NCBI GenBank assembly: GCA_002412775.1
Contig: DHVT01000009.1
Location: 1 to 37,039, forward strand
Direction: 5' to 3'
Source: Firmicutes bacterium UBA5201
GTDB taxonomy: Bacteria; Bacillota; Clostridia; Peptostreptococcales; Acidaminobacteraceae
Length of the DNA: 37,039 bases
Positions 9,071-17,793 of this stretch are shown one piece after another. The translations under genes were made by a program, and so were the position numbers. Within the stretch, counting starts at the first letter, position 1, and every line of letters begins with the position of its first letter. Below the pieces are notes generated by a model. That model was given only the letters and a program-made list of their open reading frames with translations. It had not been told where the DNA came from and searched no databases.

Positions 9071-10942
9071 ATGATCAACAATCAAACAGAGAAAACAACT
9101 TACAATTGGCTTGTTTTGTTTATTATTCTATCAACTTTTGCATTGTTTAGTGCTGGATTTGATCACGATGTTGTCTTTTATGGTGTGATACTCATGACTG
9201 TTTCAACTGGAGTTGAATTAGCTCTTAATAAGGAATCCATTGAAATCAATAGAGTTTTTATTGCTTATGCACTTTTCACTCTATGGGCCTTTGTCAGTAT
9301 TATCTGGTCTATTTCACCCATTCGAACCGTCATTGAAGGCATACAATTGGTCGGTTTTGGCCTTATATACATAATGGCAAGAAAATTATCGTCAGAAGGT
9401 CTTGATAAACTGTTTAAAGTTTTATTCTTGGTAACAGGTGGTATTGCACTATTAGGTATTTTAGAATATCTGTTTGTAAGTGGAAATCGAATACATGCAA
9501 CGTTTACGAATCCCAATCCTTTTGGCATCTATATGGTAATGATGTTTCTTGTGGCATTGTCGTTGGCGATTAGGAGTAAGCTCAAAATCACTGTAGTCTT
9601 AAGCGTTCTATTCTTAAGTGCTGTCTTTTTATCAGGTTCAAGAGCATCTATGGGCGCTATGGCGGTGGCCTTAATTATCCCCTTCTTTGGCATTCAGAGG
9701 TTAGAGCTTAAAAATGCAATTATAAAGTTCATTATCATATTCACATCAGCTTTTGTGTTTTCACAGATAGCTTTGTATGCGTCCGTTTATATCAGAGAAA
9801 ATATTTTTATCGACAAGTCGCTTCTCGAGAGCATCACCAGAAGTAGCTCTTTTGTAAGTTCTTCTCTAAAGGGAAGATTAGAATTTTGGCGTGTAGCCTT
9901 TGATCTTTTTAAGAATGAGCCAATTCTTGGATATGGCAATGGAACGCTGTTTTCCGCTTATTATATTGAATATGGTATGAACGAGTGGTATTCGAGATTT
10001 ACGCATAATCACTATTTGCAGATTATGGCTGAACTCGGAATTGTGGGTATTACATTGTTTTTAGCGTTTTTATGGACAAGTTTCAAGGGTGTACTTTATA
10101 ATGCAAAGCAATCTTCAAAACCGATTTTCTTTTGGGGAATGGTAGCTGGGCTGGTTGCATTTTTGCTCCACATCGGTGTTGATTTCACTTGGAACTTTCC
10201 AGCGGTTACAATGCTGTTCTTTTTCTTTTTAGGTGTTACAACTAGAGAAGATGCCAAAGTACCGATTAAATTGAATAAAACTACGAGTCTAATAGGACTT
10301 GTGATAATTATATTGGTAACAGGGTGGCAATTGGGATCTACAAAGCTTTATATGAAAGCGCTGGATTTGGAGCAGACTGGTTCGGTCGGTGCTGCGCTTG
10401 ACTTAACTCAAAAGATCAATAAAGTATATCCCATCAGTCCATTTGGTCAGTCTTATGAAAGTGAATTGTTGTTCAAACGATATTTGAGTTCTAATGACGG
10501 TCAAGATCTTCAAAGAGCATTTGCATCAATGGAAAAAGCACTTAATAATGGACCATATGATGCAGGAACACATTCGAAAATGGCTAGACTCTACAAGCAT
10601 ACTGGTGACTATGATAATGCTGAAAAGCACCTTTTAACAGCAACTAGATACAGTGCATATGTACTTAACAGCTTTATTGACTTAGGAAACCTATACCTTG
10701 AAGCCGGGAAAAATGATCAAGCAGAAGAGACATTTTTATCCGCTCTAGAACGAGCGCCGTTTGCTATAAAACGTTCTCCTGGGAACGAACGAGAAGCTGT
10801 TGTAGATTCCGTTGCAATCATTCGCTTAACACTAGCAAATCTATACAGCCAAGCTGGCGATCAAGATAAGGTTCAAGACCAGGTGAATCAGTTGATTGAA
10901 CTTAAGGAAGAGTATCCGTTTTTGGAGAAGTATTTTAAGTAG
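9071..10942 (+). CDS. O-antigen ligase-like (Wzy_C) membrane protein with C-terminal TPR
   Basis: 623 residues. About ten hydrophobic segments cover residues 10-440. The Wzy_C region holds FLSGSRASMG and GRLEFWRVAFDLFKNEPILG, and the periplasmic-loop motif FTHNHYLQIMAELGIVG follows. A TPR-rich tail runs from about 450 to 620. The family joins glycans to lipid A or to proteins; members beside pilin genes are often pilin O-glycosyltransferases. In a Gram-positive, protein (pilin) glycosylation is a reasonable guess, not proven. ATG 9071 has GGGGGC just upstream; the TTG at 9047 is less likely. The last ~140 bp recur as a decayed fragment at 23127. Confidence 0.82.
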   Translation: MINNQTEKTTYNWLVLFIILSTFALFSAGFDHDVVFYGVILMTVSTGVELALNKESIEINRVFIAYALFTLWAFVSIIWSISPIRTVIEGIQLVGFGLIYIMARKLSSEGLDKLFKVLFLVTGGIALLGILEYLFVSGNRIHATFTNPNPFGIYMVMMFLVALSLAIRSKLKITVVLSVLFLSAVFLSGSRASMGAMAVALIIPFFGIQRLELKNAIIKFIIIFTSAFVFSQIALYASVYIRENIFIDKSLLESITRSSSFVSSSLKGRLEFWRVAFDLFKNEPILGYGNGTLFSAYYIEYGMNEWYSRFTHNHYLQIMAELGIVGITLFLAFLWTSFKGVLYNAKQSSKPIFFWGMVAGLVAFLLHIGVDFTWNFPAVTMLFFFFLGVTTREDAKVPIKLNKTTSLIGLVIIILVTGWQLGSTKLYMKALDLEQTGSVGAALDLTQKINKVYPISPFGQSYESELLFKRYLSSNDGQDLQRAFASMEKALNNGPYDAGTHSKMARLYKHTGDYDNAEKHLLTATRYSAYVLNSFIDLGNLYLEAGKNDQAEETFLSALERAPFAIKRSPGNEREAVVDSVAIIRLTLANLYSQAGDQDKVQDQVNQLIELKEEYPFLEKYFK

Positions 10943-10979
10943 GTCGTTGTGGGCAGATTAACACAGGGAGGGGCATTGA

Positions 10980-11669
10980 TTGGAGAATAATTTCAGGACT
11001 CAATTTGAAAAACATGAACATCTATATCATTACACAACGTTAGAAAGTCTAATGTTTATTCTTATTAACAAAGTGTTGAAGTTTAACAAGGTTGATAATT
11101 TCAATGATCAATCCGAATATGTTAGAAATGAATATGTCAAATTCTTTGCGAGTTGTTTTACTTATTCAAAGAAAGATTCTATACCGCTTTGGCATATTTA
11201 TGCAAATAAAGATAAAGGTATTAGGATTGGATTTCCAAATGTAAATGTCTTTGGTGAAGATTTTTATTTCTACGGTGACGATGGAATTAAGAATGTTTTT
11301 AGCCTATCAGAAATAAGCGGTGTTCTTTATGGACAAGTTGAGTATGATGATGATCTAGCTAGCAAGAGTCCTTCTGAAGGGAATGATGGATTTAGATGGA
11401 CACATGTTTATAACATGGCATGTCAAAAAAGAGAAGTTTGGAGTTACGAGAAGGAACTTAGGTATTTTATTGTTGACGATACAAACATCATTAAAGACGC
11501 AAAGTGCTTATACATTTCTTTGAATGAGGAATTTTTTAACAAGATGGTAGTTATACTAAGTCCTTTTATGGCTGATTACAAGAAGGCCATAATTAAAGAA
11601 GCTATAAAAAACTTAGGCTACAACAATATCAAAATAGAAAATAGTGAACTTAGTAAAACTATTATATAA
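10980..11669 (+). CDS. DUF2971-type protein
   Basis: 229 residues, cytoplasmic. It opens with the family pattern LYHYTTLESLMFILINKVLK and has FNDQSEYV, SCFTYSKKDSIPLWHIYANKDKGIRIGF and an RYFIVDD block, all typical of DUF2971, whose function is unknown but whose members often sit among defence or mobile genes. The start is TTG 10980, with GGGAGGGG 6-7 bases upstream. It is very AT-rich compared with pilBTC. The equivalent place in the second module is taken by a different gene (23291), so this slot appears to hold changing cargo. Confidence 0.75.
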   Translation: MENNFRTQFEKHEHLYHYTTLESLMFILINKVLKFNKVDNFNDQSEYVRNEYVKFFASCFTYSKKDSIPLWHIYANKDKGIRIGFPNVNVFGEDFYFYGDDGIKNVFSLSEISGVLYGQVEYDDDLASKSPSEGNDGFRWTHVYNMACQKREVWSYEKELRYFIVDDTNIIKDAKCLYISLNEEFFNKMVVILSPFMADYKKAIIKEAIKNLGYNNIKIENSELSKTII

Positions 11670-11680
11670 ATCATTGCTTT

Positions 11681-12072
11681 TACTCAAATCTGAGTATAAC
11701 CTCTCACCTATTGACCGCTCAAATTTGAGCCACCAATCCCCTAGGGAGGTCAAATCCCTACAACCCTTGCAAATGTTGAACGCGTCAGGGTGTTCTGTGA
11801 AAAATCGCGAAATTCAGTAGGGGGGGGTACCCTGAGAAACTTTAACTTAAGGCCACAAGGTTGTGAATGCACTGTAAATAGGGCGTTTTCAATGCTTGTG
11901 GCCATTTTAGTTCCGTCCAGATGGTTCTAAGTTTATATGATTTAAGGCTGTTTTTAATGCAAAAAAGGCCCAAAAACTGTATAAAAAACTTGCTAAAACA
12001 CCCTGTTTGAGCGATTATTGTAATAAGGAAATTTAAGGGAGACATTATTTGTTCAGACATTGTGGATTTGAG
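11681..12072. repeat. ~390-bp dispersed repeat, copy 1
   Basis: Long direct repeat of 23689-24083, in the same orientation. It starts with two palindromic hairpins (TACTCAAATCTGAGTA at 11681; GCTCAAATTTGAGC at 11717-11730). Next come CTACAACCCTTGCAAAT and AAAAATCGCGAAATTCA, a run of eight G running into TACCC (11820), and a long imperfect hairpin GGCCACAAG / CTTGTGGCC near 11851-11904. It fills the gap between the DUF2971 gene and the phage-derived element. No coding frame is shared by both copies, so a noncoding or structural role is likelier. Confidence 0.8.
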
Positions 12073-12075
12073 GAA

Positions 12076-12113
12076 GGCCACAGAAGCTAACAAGGCCACA
12101 GAAGCTAACAAGG
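12076..12113 (+). repeat. Short tandem direct repeat
   Basis: GGCCACAGAAGCTAACAA occurs twice head to tail, right where the homology with the second ~390-bp repeat ends. It may mark a junction of the inserted element. Confidence 0.6.
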
Positions 12114-12158
12114 CAAGATGGCAAATCAGGCAATTCCAAAACAGAAAGGATGGCATTT

Positions 12159-12839
12159 ATGAAAATAGCCTATAACGTAAAAGGTGACACACGAAAGCAG
12201 CTGGTGAAGGCTCTTGAGGAGATACTCGGTGTGAAAGCAGAGTACATGGGTGTACCGACATTTTCTTATCACATTGGAAACTTTAGGGTGGATAAGACAG
12301 GTACACTTATGGCAGAGGATGTAACCACAAAGGGCTTCAGAGATGTGAATAGAGCATTAAGCCAGAAAGGTTTTGAAGCAGATGACAATGGTGGTAATGT
12401 TGCAGAGTCCAATGATGGTGGACCTCAAAACACTGAAGTCAATCTTCTCGAAATCCAGATGCCCACAGGGATGTTCACACCGAGGGCTATAGAGAATTTA
12501 AAGAAAATCGTCCATGCCAAAGGCGATCTGATCAAAAGGGCCATCGGCACAGAGGATTTGTCCATCAAACTTGAAACAGAGACCATAGGCTTTCCCTGGT
12601 TTCCATTCACAGGTGAAGCCAATGAGGTAGAGCACCACGAAAGGTTCATCGAAGCACTCTGCAACATGGCCATCAATCAAAAGAGTGTAACTGCAAAGCC
12701 GGAGAGAAGTGAAAACGAGAAGTACGACTTCAGATGCTTTCTCTTAAGGCTTGGATTTATTGGGGACGAACATAAAGCTTTTAGAAGATTTTATTTAAGG
12801 AACCTGACAGGCAATTCGGCCTTTAAGCATGTGGAGTAG
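12159..12839 (+). CDS. Mobile-element protein, virulence-related-protein-like
   Basis: 226 residues, no signal peptide or membrane helix. It resembles proteins annotated as virulence-related in clostridial prophages and integrative elements, opening MKIAYNVKGDTRKQLVKALE with a GVPTFSYHIGNF segment, then a variable linker and a helical C-terminus with CNMAINQKSVTAKP. The biochemical role is unknown. ATG 12159 is used because AAAGGA is well placed for it and too close to ATG 12150. It faces the capsid gene and ends in a strong terminator. Confidence 0.65.
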   Translation: MKIAYNVKGDTRKQLVKALEEILGVKAEYMGVPTFSYHIGNFRVDKTGTLMAEDVTTKGFRDVNRALSQKGFEADDNGGNVAESNDGGPQNTEVNLLEIQMPTGMFTPRAIENLKKIVHAKGDLIKRAIGTEDLSIKLETETIGFPWFPFTGEANEVEHHERFIEALCNMAINQKSVTAKPERSENEKYDFRCFLLRLGFIGDEHKAFRRFYLRNLTGNSAFKHVE

Positions 12840-12852
12840 ACTTTGAAATGAT

Positions 12853-12898
12853 AAAACGGATAGGCAGTGACTTTGAGTCCACTGGTCTATCCGTTTTT
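12853..12898 (+). terminator. Terminator between convergent element genes
   Basis: AAACGGATAG (12854-12863) pairs with CTATCCGTTT (12887-12896), with an inner CAGTG/CACTG extension and a T-run. The flanking A-run would let it work in both directions, suiting the converging gene at 13028-13921. Confidence 0.8.
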
Positions 12899-13027
12899 GC
12901 GTTTATGGTGGGATTTGAAAAGCGAAAGGGCATTTGTGGTAAACACTTCTACACAGCGCATCAACATCATATAGGGCAGATATGAGCCCAATAGAAGTGC
13001 TGTGACGCTAACGATGCACCAATCCTG

Positions 13028-13921
13028 CTAGGCTCTTATTTCAAGTACTTTGACCGCTTCTGGCTTGATCAGGACGCCATCTAATCTTTCGTAAGCTGCA
13101 AAGCCGATTTGATCATCTATTGCGTATTTCTCCCTCAGTACCTTGACCATAAGTGGCTGACGCTCAATGATCCAGTAATAGCTGAGATCGCCAAAGACCA
13201 ATGGCTTGTTACCGATTCCGATGTTTGGCATATGTGGCGAGAACTCTACGGGTCTATCCATGATGGTGCTGTCAGATGAATTCCACAGTGGGTTTCCGTT
13301 TGCATCTCTTAAAGACTTAAGGACCAGTGCGGTTTCATCGTTCATCACCCAGACAGCGTGTTTACGGTGGTGCTTGTCCAGGGAGAAGTAGAGTTTCAGA
13401 ACGTCATCATAGGTAATGGCTGTTATGGACACAGCGACTTCGGCACTTTGAAGAATCCCTGTGGGCATCTCTACACCATCTCCGTTGATAAAGGCATCTT
13501 CTTCAGCTCTGCCAAAGCGCTGGGCAAATTCGTTTTTGAGGTAGCTTTCCAGATTGAACTTGGTGTCCTTAACAAATGTGTTTTTAAGCCTTGTCAGCGT
13601 GGCCAGCTTATAGGCATCCACCGTAAACGGATTGACTGTATCGGCACTTTCTGGGATGGCGATATTCTCGCCTACCCATGAGGCGGTACCGGTTGAGGTC
13701 ACTGCGTGAATAATTCCTTCATCAGATGTGGTGGACACCACAGTTCCGAGTCGTCTAAAGAGATTTTCCTTTTCTAGAGAATCCTTGTAGCTTAGAAAAA
13801 AGTCGTGAGGTGCTTCAGTGCTACCATCGACATCTGCATAGTTTCGAATGTCCTGATAGGCATCATCCTGACCTCTTAGTGCGTTCCAGAATGTTTTGGT
13901 GTATAGTGTTTGGTTTGACAT
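13028..13921 (-). CDS. HK97-type phage major capsid protein
   Basis: 297 residues, matching the HK97 gp5-like fold: an N-arm, then TVVSTTSDEGIIHAVTS, the E-loop region with GTASWVGENIAIPES, a spine helix, the P-domain NLESYLKNEFAQRFGRAEEDAFINGDG, and the A-domain ending FAAYERLDGVLIKPEAVKVL. The FINGDG motif is characteristic. It lacks the N-terminal scaffolding/delta domain and no prohead protease, portal or terminase is nearby, which is unusual for a complete phage. GGAGG precedes the ATG. Together with the primase and integrase it suggests a satellite or a reduced prophage. Confidence 0.85.
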   Translation of the reverse strand: MSNQTLYTKTFWNALRGQDDAYQDIRNYADVDGSTEAPHDFFLSYKDSLEKENLFRRLGTVVSTTSDEGIIHAVTSTGTASWVGENIAIPESADTVNPFTVDAYKLATLTRLKNTFVKDTKFNLESYLKNEFAQRFGRAEEDAFINGDGVEMPTGILQSAEVAVSITAITYDDVLKLYFSLDKHHRKHAVWVMNDETALVLKSLRDANGNPLWNSSDSTIMDRPVEFSPHMPNIGIGNKPLVFGDLSYYWIIERQPLMVKVLREKYAIDDQIGFAAYERLDGVLIKPEAVKVLEIRA

Positions 13922-13991
13922 AATTGTTTCCTCCTAAATGTGTTTGATGGGCCAGTGGGTTGAGTCCACACTAGCCTTGGTTGATGGTTGG

Positions 13992-14225
13992 TTAGTGGAT
14001 CAGTGGACTTTGCCATTTTCGGTTAGAACAGTAATGGCTTACGTCTTTAAGCGTCTTGAAATAATGGCCAGTGCCTTGGTACTGAAGGCACCAGTGCTCT
14101 TTGGCTTCAGCGCGCTTATCCCTCATGACGATGATGGGATAGAAGTGTCCTAAAGACATCACGCGGATGATGTCAAAGTGCTCTGTATCCAGACCGGCTT
14201 TGATGCTTCTTGGTATTTTGATCAT
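13992..14225 (-). CDS. Small element protein, unknown
   Basis: 77 residues. ATG 14225 lies 8 bases after AGGAGG; the in-frame GTG at 14234 is too close to be used. The protein (MIKIPRSIKAGLDTEHFDIIRV...) has no family I recognise, is rich in His and Tyr, and has no membrane segment. It sits between the primase and capsid genes on the same strand, likely in the same transcript. Confidence 0.55.
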   Translation of the reverse strand: MIKIPRSIKAGLDTEHFDIIRVMSLGHFYPIIVMRDKRAEAKEHWCLQYQGTGHYFKTLKDVSHYCSNRKWQSPLIH

Positions 14226-14440
14226 TTGGTTCACCTCCTTTCTGTGGTTTGGGCTATTCCCCTGTTTGAATCTGCGTTTTTATGCGTGATACCCCCACCC
14301 GCTGTCCTGATGCATTAGGTGTAGAGATTGTTATTCCCCCCAGGTCAAGCATTAATGATGATACAGTGGACAAGAATATTTGCTTCTAATGAACACAGTT
14401 CTTGGTGGTAACAGATGGAAAAAAAAATAAGTTTATAAAC

Positions 14441-14544
14441 TTGGGGCAGGTTGTGGCAGGTTTTTTGGTAGGTTCTCGCGTTACTATAGAAATATGAAAT
14501 CTACTGAAAATGCTGCCACAACCTGCCCCATTGTGGAATCAATC
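14441..14544. repeat. 104-bp stem-loop repeat, copy 1
   Basis: Direct repeat of 14656-14759. It contains a perfect 17-bp inverted repeat: GGGGCAGGTTGTGGCAG (14443-14459) and CTGCCACAACCTGCCCC (14513-14529). The ~53-base loop is almost identical in both copies and includes GCGTTACTATAGAAATATGA. It could be an origin, a packaging or recombination site, or an RNA hairpin; the sequence alone does not decide. The rest of 14226-14753 shows no gene. Confidence 0.8.
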
Positions 14545-14655
14545 AAGGAATTCCAATATTTTGATGTTGTTGACGATGATTTTATTCTTATGGCCTATGT
14601 TTTTTTATCACAATCTTGTTTGTGTTTTTTCACACCGGATTAAGACCAGTTTAGT

Positions 14656-14759
14656 TTGGGGCAGAATGTGGCAGGTTTTTTGGTAGGTTCATGCGTTACT
14701 ATAGAAATATGAAATCTACCAAAATTGCTGCCACAACCTGCCCCACTGTGGAATCAATC
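14656..14759. repeat. 104-bp stem-loop repeat, copy 2
   Basis: Same repeat as 14441-14544. The left arm has two changes (GGGGCAGAATGTGGCAG); the right arm (14728-14744) is unchanged, so pairing is weaker. An inner GGTAG/CTACC pair is kept. It abuts the 3' end of the primase gene, overlapping its last codons. Confidence 0.8.
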
Positions 14760-17099
14760 CATAAACTCCAATCCTCTTAAGAGTTTATAGCCTACAAACA
14801 CAGTGGTCTTTTCACCACCGATGCGTGGTCTTTTCCTCACGATTTCTCCCATGCTAGAGAGAGCGGCTTTAAAGTTTCTGGTATTTTCCGCATAGTAGCC
14901 ATTTTCCCTGCACCAACTTTGGTAGGCAAAGTATATGTCAGAGGTGCGCTCTTCATAGCTGGGATCTTCTACTAGTCGTTCTTCTATGAAAAGGCCCAAC
15001 TTGTCATTTTCCCTGTGATAAGCGAGGGTAGCATCTTGGACCGACTTAGGCATATCAAGTCCTGTCATACAAAGCTTTTCATAGCCTTCCAGCACCCAGT
15101 TCAGAATGCCTCTGAGATTCTCCTGACGAAAGAATTCGTTCTTTAGATTGTGGTCTCTCTCGTGCGGTTCAAAGTGCTTTTCAAATGGAATGATCTTCAC
15201 ACGTCCGCTGGTCAGTAGAGTCAGATCCGTCACAGTTGGCAGATGATTGGTGTTGGTGAAGATTTTAAACTGTGGTTTAAAGTCAAAGCTGTTCTCGTGT
15301 AGAAACCTTGCGTTGACGGTATCACTGCCTGTCAGCGTCTTAAGAAGCGCTGCACTCAGGGTCAGTTTCTTATCCGGTTCACTGATGTTTACAAATCTCG
15401 CACCAGCAAGCCTGGCGACATCCTCTGAAGGCGCTGATCCGTTTCCATTTGATTTCATACCAATGGTTTCTGGCCTTGTGGTTCTGCCATAATCACCACA
15501 GATGCGCAGGAAGGTTTCCATCGAGGTACCTTTGCCATTTCGGGTAGTGGCACCAAATAGAATGAACATGGCTTCATAGCGGGTATCTCCTGTTAGGGCA
15601 TAGCCCAAACTCTTTTGAAAGAACTCTGCCTTTTCCTTATCACCGCTCATGACCTCGTCTATAAACCGCTCCCACCGAGGACACTTCGCTGATGGATCAT
15701 AATGGGCACCTGCAATTTTGGTAATGAAGTCCTCAGCTCTGTGTTCACGGAAGTCCCTTGTCTTAAGATTCAGCGTCCCGTTCTTGCAGTTCAGAAGATA
15801 GATGTCTTTATCAAAGGCGCTTACTGAGAGTGGGTGAACGTCCTGTGCATCTTTTAAAATGGTCTCACGCTGCCTTCTGGTTTGCCATTTGCTGATGAAT
15901 TCAATGTATTGCTTGCGGAGCTGTTCTTCTTCAATAGACAGGGCATAGACCATGAGCTTGTTGGCCAGTTTCTTACAAAGGTTCATGACCTTTAGATTGC
16001 CTGTATCAGCTCGCCAGGCTCTCCCGTCATAGACGAACCACTGCCTACGCTCTGTGATATAACGTGTAATGGCGCTATAGTGATCTGAAAACAAGTTGCT
16101 GTTACCAATGTCGTTCCAGCCATAGCGAGGATTGCAATGAGGGGTCAGTTCCTCAAGTGGTTTACAACCCGCCACTTCGAACTCCGACTCGATTTGAGAA
16201 AGCCTACCTATGGGACTGTAAACTTCTGACACGCTCTCTGCCGCTTTCTCTAAAGTGATCTGTCCATAGGTTGAGCCGCTTTGTGCTCTATCCCATTTCT
16301 CCCTGTAACGACTGCTTTGACGAAATAGCCTGTCCATTTGGCTTAAGTCCTTACCGCACCAGAAGGCAAGATGGGTGCAAAGAGCAAGGTCCGCTTCACT
16401 GTGGGATTTACCTTCAGGAATTTCACCTGCCCATAGTGTTTTGAAACCTTCGTTATTTTTAGCCGAATTTGATCTTCTAAGCACCTCCTCATCCGATAGG
16501 TAGGAAAAGGCAGGCTTGTTATTTTTACTTTTGTTCTTCTTCTCTGGCCTGAGCATAAACCGGTCAAGAAGTATCTGGAGTTTATGGGCGGCATCGATGA
16601 CGTCTCCATCTTTAAACACATTACCGGTTACAGTGACAAATTTCTTAGTCGCACCACAGACATACACCTCAACGCCAATGCGTGTGTTGTTGATGTAGTA
16701 CTTGCCAGTATTATATTTAAACCCAGGTGCCTTGAAGAGAATGCGCAGTCCTGTTCCAGAAGGACTGATCTCCATATAAGAGCCCTCGAACAAATCCACA
16801 ATGGCTTTAGCCATAGAGGTGAGGGTGCCATCACCACTTATGCAGTGGTCCACATCAATGGCAGAAAACTCTTTGAAGATACCAATGCCGATGCCATCAT
16901 ACTGATTTGTAAGCTTAAGCACTGAAGCAAGATCACTAAAAGTCTTTTCATTATTCGGTTGAGCGCGCCAACCGTTTATTTGATAAGGAACCTTTGTGGG
17001 TTTGGTCTGGCCACTACGTTCCTCATATTTCCAAAGACAATACTTCGCGTTATTCCTTAGTTCTTTTGGCAGATTGTCATATTGCATTTTACGTTTCAC
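14754..17099 (-). CDS. Primase-helicase of the phage/plasmid D5/P4 type
   Basis: 781 residues. The N-terminal half has a primase/polymerase-like domain with AIDVDHCISGDGTL and EISPSGTGLRILFKAPGF. A linker follows, then a D5_N region (FVYDGRAWRADTG) and a superfamily 3 helicase core with Walker A GATTRNGKGT at about 516-525, Walker B-like ARLAGARFVNISEPD, and TNTNHLPTVTD. Such proteins start and unwind element DNA during replication. GGAGG precedes ATG 17099. It is the largest gene of the element and indicates autonomous replication after excision. The paired stem-loop repeats at its 3' end are candidate origin sequences. Confidence 0.88.
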   Translation of the reverse strand: MKRKMQYDNLPKELRNNAKYCLWKYEERSGQTKPTKVPYQINGWRAQPNNEKTFSDLASVLKLTNQYDGIGIGIFKEFSAIDVDHCISGDGTLTSMAKAIVDLFEGSYMEISPSGTGLRILFKAPGFKYNTGKYYINNTRIGVEVYVCGATKKFVTVTGNVFKDGDVIDAAHKLQILLDRFMLRPEKKNKSKNNKPAFSYLSDEEVLRRSNSAKNNEGFKTLWAGEIPEGKSHSEADLALCTHLAFWCGKDLSQMDRLFRQSSRYREKWDRAQSGSTYGQITLEKAAESVSEVYSPIGRLSQIESEFEVAGCKPLEELTPHCNPRYGWNDIGNSNLFSDHYSAITRYITERRQWFVYDGRAWRADTGNLKVMNLCKKLANKLMVYALSIEEEQLRKQYIEFISKWQTRRQRETILKDAQDVHPLSVSAFDKDIYLLNCKNGTLNLKTRDFREHRAEDFITKIAGAHYDPSAKCPRWERFIDEVMSGDKEKAEFFQKSLGYALTGDTRYEAMFILFGATTRNGKGTSMETFLRICGDYGRTTRPETIGMKSNGNGSAPSEDVARLAGARFVNISEPDKKLTLSAALLKTLTGSDTVNARFLHENSFDFKPQFKIFTNTNHLPTVTDLTLLTSGRVKIIPFEKHFEPHERDHNLKNEFFRQENLRGILNWVLEGYEKLCMTGLDMPKSVQDATLAYHRENDKLGLFIEERLVEDPSYEERTSDIYFAYQSWCRENGYYAENTRNFKAALSSMGEIVRKRPRIGGEKTTVFVGYKLLRGLEFMD

Positions 17100-17153
17100 C
17101 TCCTTCCTGGGTTAAAGTCATAAAATGGTATTTAGAATAAAGTAGGAGCATCA

Positions 17154-17312
17154 TCAGTCCTCTTCGTCAAACATGTCTTCAGCGCACTCTCTGCAGAAGT
17201 AACCACCATAGACAGAATCGTTATCAATCGTGTCTATCATGGCAGCGACCACGATTCCTAAATCCGTTACGCACATTTGTCCGCAGTTTTTACATTCCAT
17301 TTGAATTTGCAT
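17154..17312 (-). CDS. Small zinc-ribbon-like protein
   Basis: 52 residues with two cysteine clusters, CKNCGQMC near the start and CREC near the end, fitting a small zinc ribbon, between which lies a hydrophobic stretch LGIVVAAMID. AAAGGAGG lies 6-7 bases before the ATG. It overlaps the 3' end of the Xis-like gene by 23 bases, suggesting coupled translation. The function is unknown; such small zinc proteins are common in element early operons. Confidence 0.6.
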   Translation of the reverse strand: MQIQMECKNCGQMCVTDLGIVVAAMIDTIDNDSVYGGYFCRECAEDMFDEED

Positions 17313-17511
17313 AATCTTCACCTCCTTTTAGCTTAGTTGAGCCATCCAGCAACTCTAAAAGTTTCTCAAAGTTGATAAAGGCCTTTTTCCCAACATAGAT
17401 GGCAGGGAGTTGACCGTCCTTTAGAAGAAGCCTGATGGCGTGTTCTGGAAGGATGCCTGTCTTGGCTGTTTGCCTTACGGTTAGCATTGTGGGTACTCTT
17501 TTTTCATTCAT
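17290..17511 (-). CDS. Excisionase-family (MerR-like HTH) DNA-binding protein
   Basis: 73 residues with the excisionase/helix-turn-helix layout: LTVRQTAKTGILPEHAIRLLLKDGQLPAIYVGKKAFINFEKLLELLD. These small proteins bend DNA at att sites or regulate early genes. GGAGG lies 6 bases before ATG 17511. It is the first gene of the leftward operon, divergent from the repressor gene, as in temperate element control regions. A role in excision with the recombinase at 18414 is likely but not shown. Confidence 0.75.
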   Translation of the reverse strand: MNEKRVPTMLTVRQTAKTGILPEHAIRLLLKDGQLPAIYVGKKAFINFEKLLELLDGSTKLKGGEDYANSNGM

Positions 17512-17555
17512 AATGTGCCTCCTATAACAATTAGTGTTGAAATTGATAATTAAAT

Positions 17556-17582
17556 ATTATAACAAAAGTGGGCGTTTGTCAA
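17556..17582 (-). promoter_or_regulatory. Leftward (early) promoter of the element
   Basis: On the minus strand TTGACA (17577-17582) is followed, after 15-17 bp, by TATAAT/TAATAT (17554-17561). It drives the Xis-like, zinc-ribbon, primase and probably capsid genes. Confidence 0.75.
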
Positions 17583-17612
17583 TAGTTTGAAACAAAGCGA
17601 TTTATAACTGAT

Positions 17613-17763
17613 TGTTATGTATGTTCTTGATTAATGGACGTGTTAATACGTCAAAAAAATATTTTTAAGCAGATTAATCCTAGAATTTACAGTGTTTAAC
17701 AGAACAATTACATTAACAAGTGAGTAAATGACAGTTGACAATACATAACAACGAGTTTATACT
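17613..17763 (+). promoter_or_regulatory. Repressor promoter with flanking operator-like inverted repeat
   Basis: TTGACA (17735-17740), 17 bp, TATACT (17758-17763): a near-consensus promoter for the XRE repressor. TGTTATGTAT (17613-17622) and ATACATAACA (17741-17750, inside this promoter's spacer) are exact reverse complements 118 bp apart and may be repressor half-sites. The region between shows no gene. Confidence 0.65.
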
Positions 17764-17793
17764 ATGAGTAATAGATTACGGAGGTGCAAAAAC

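Noticed and set aside
11820..11832. G-run running into TACCC, considered as a G-quadruplex promoting pilin recombination as in Neisseria
   Set aside because: Only a single G-run is present in each copy; four spaced runs are missing, and it lies far from the pilin genes.
11842..12156. 104-residue minus-strand reading frame in repeat copy 1
   Set aside because: Contains the translated tandem 18-bp repeat, has no ribosome site and is absent from copy 2.
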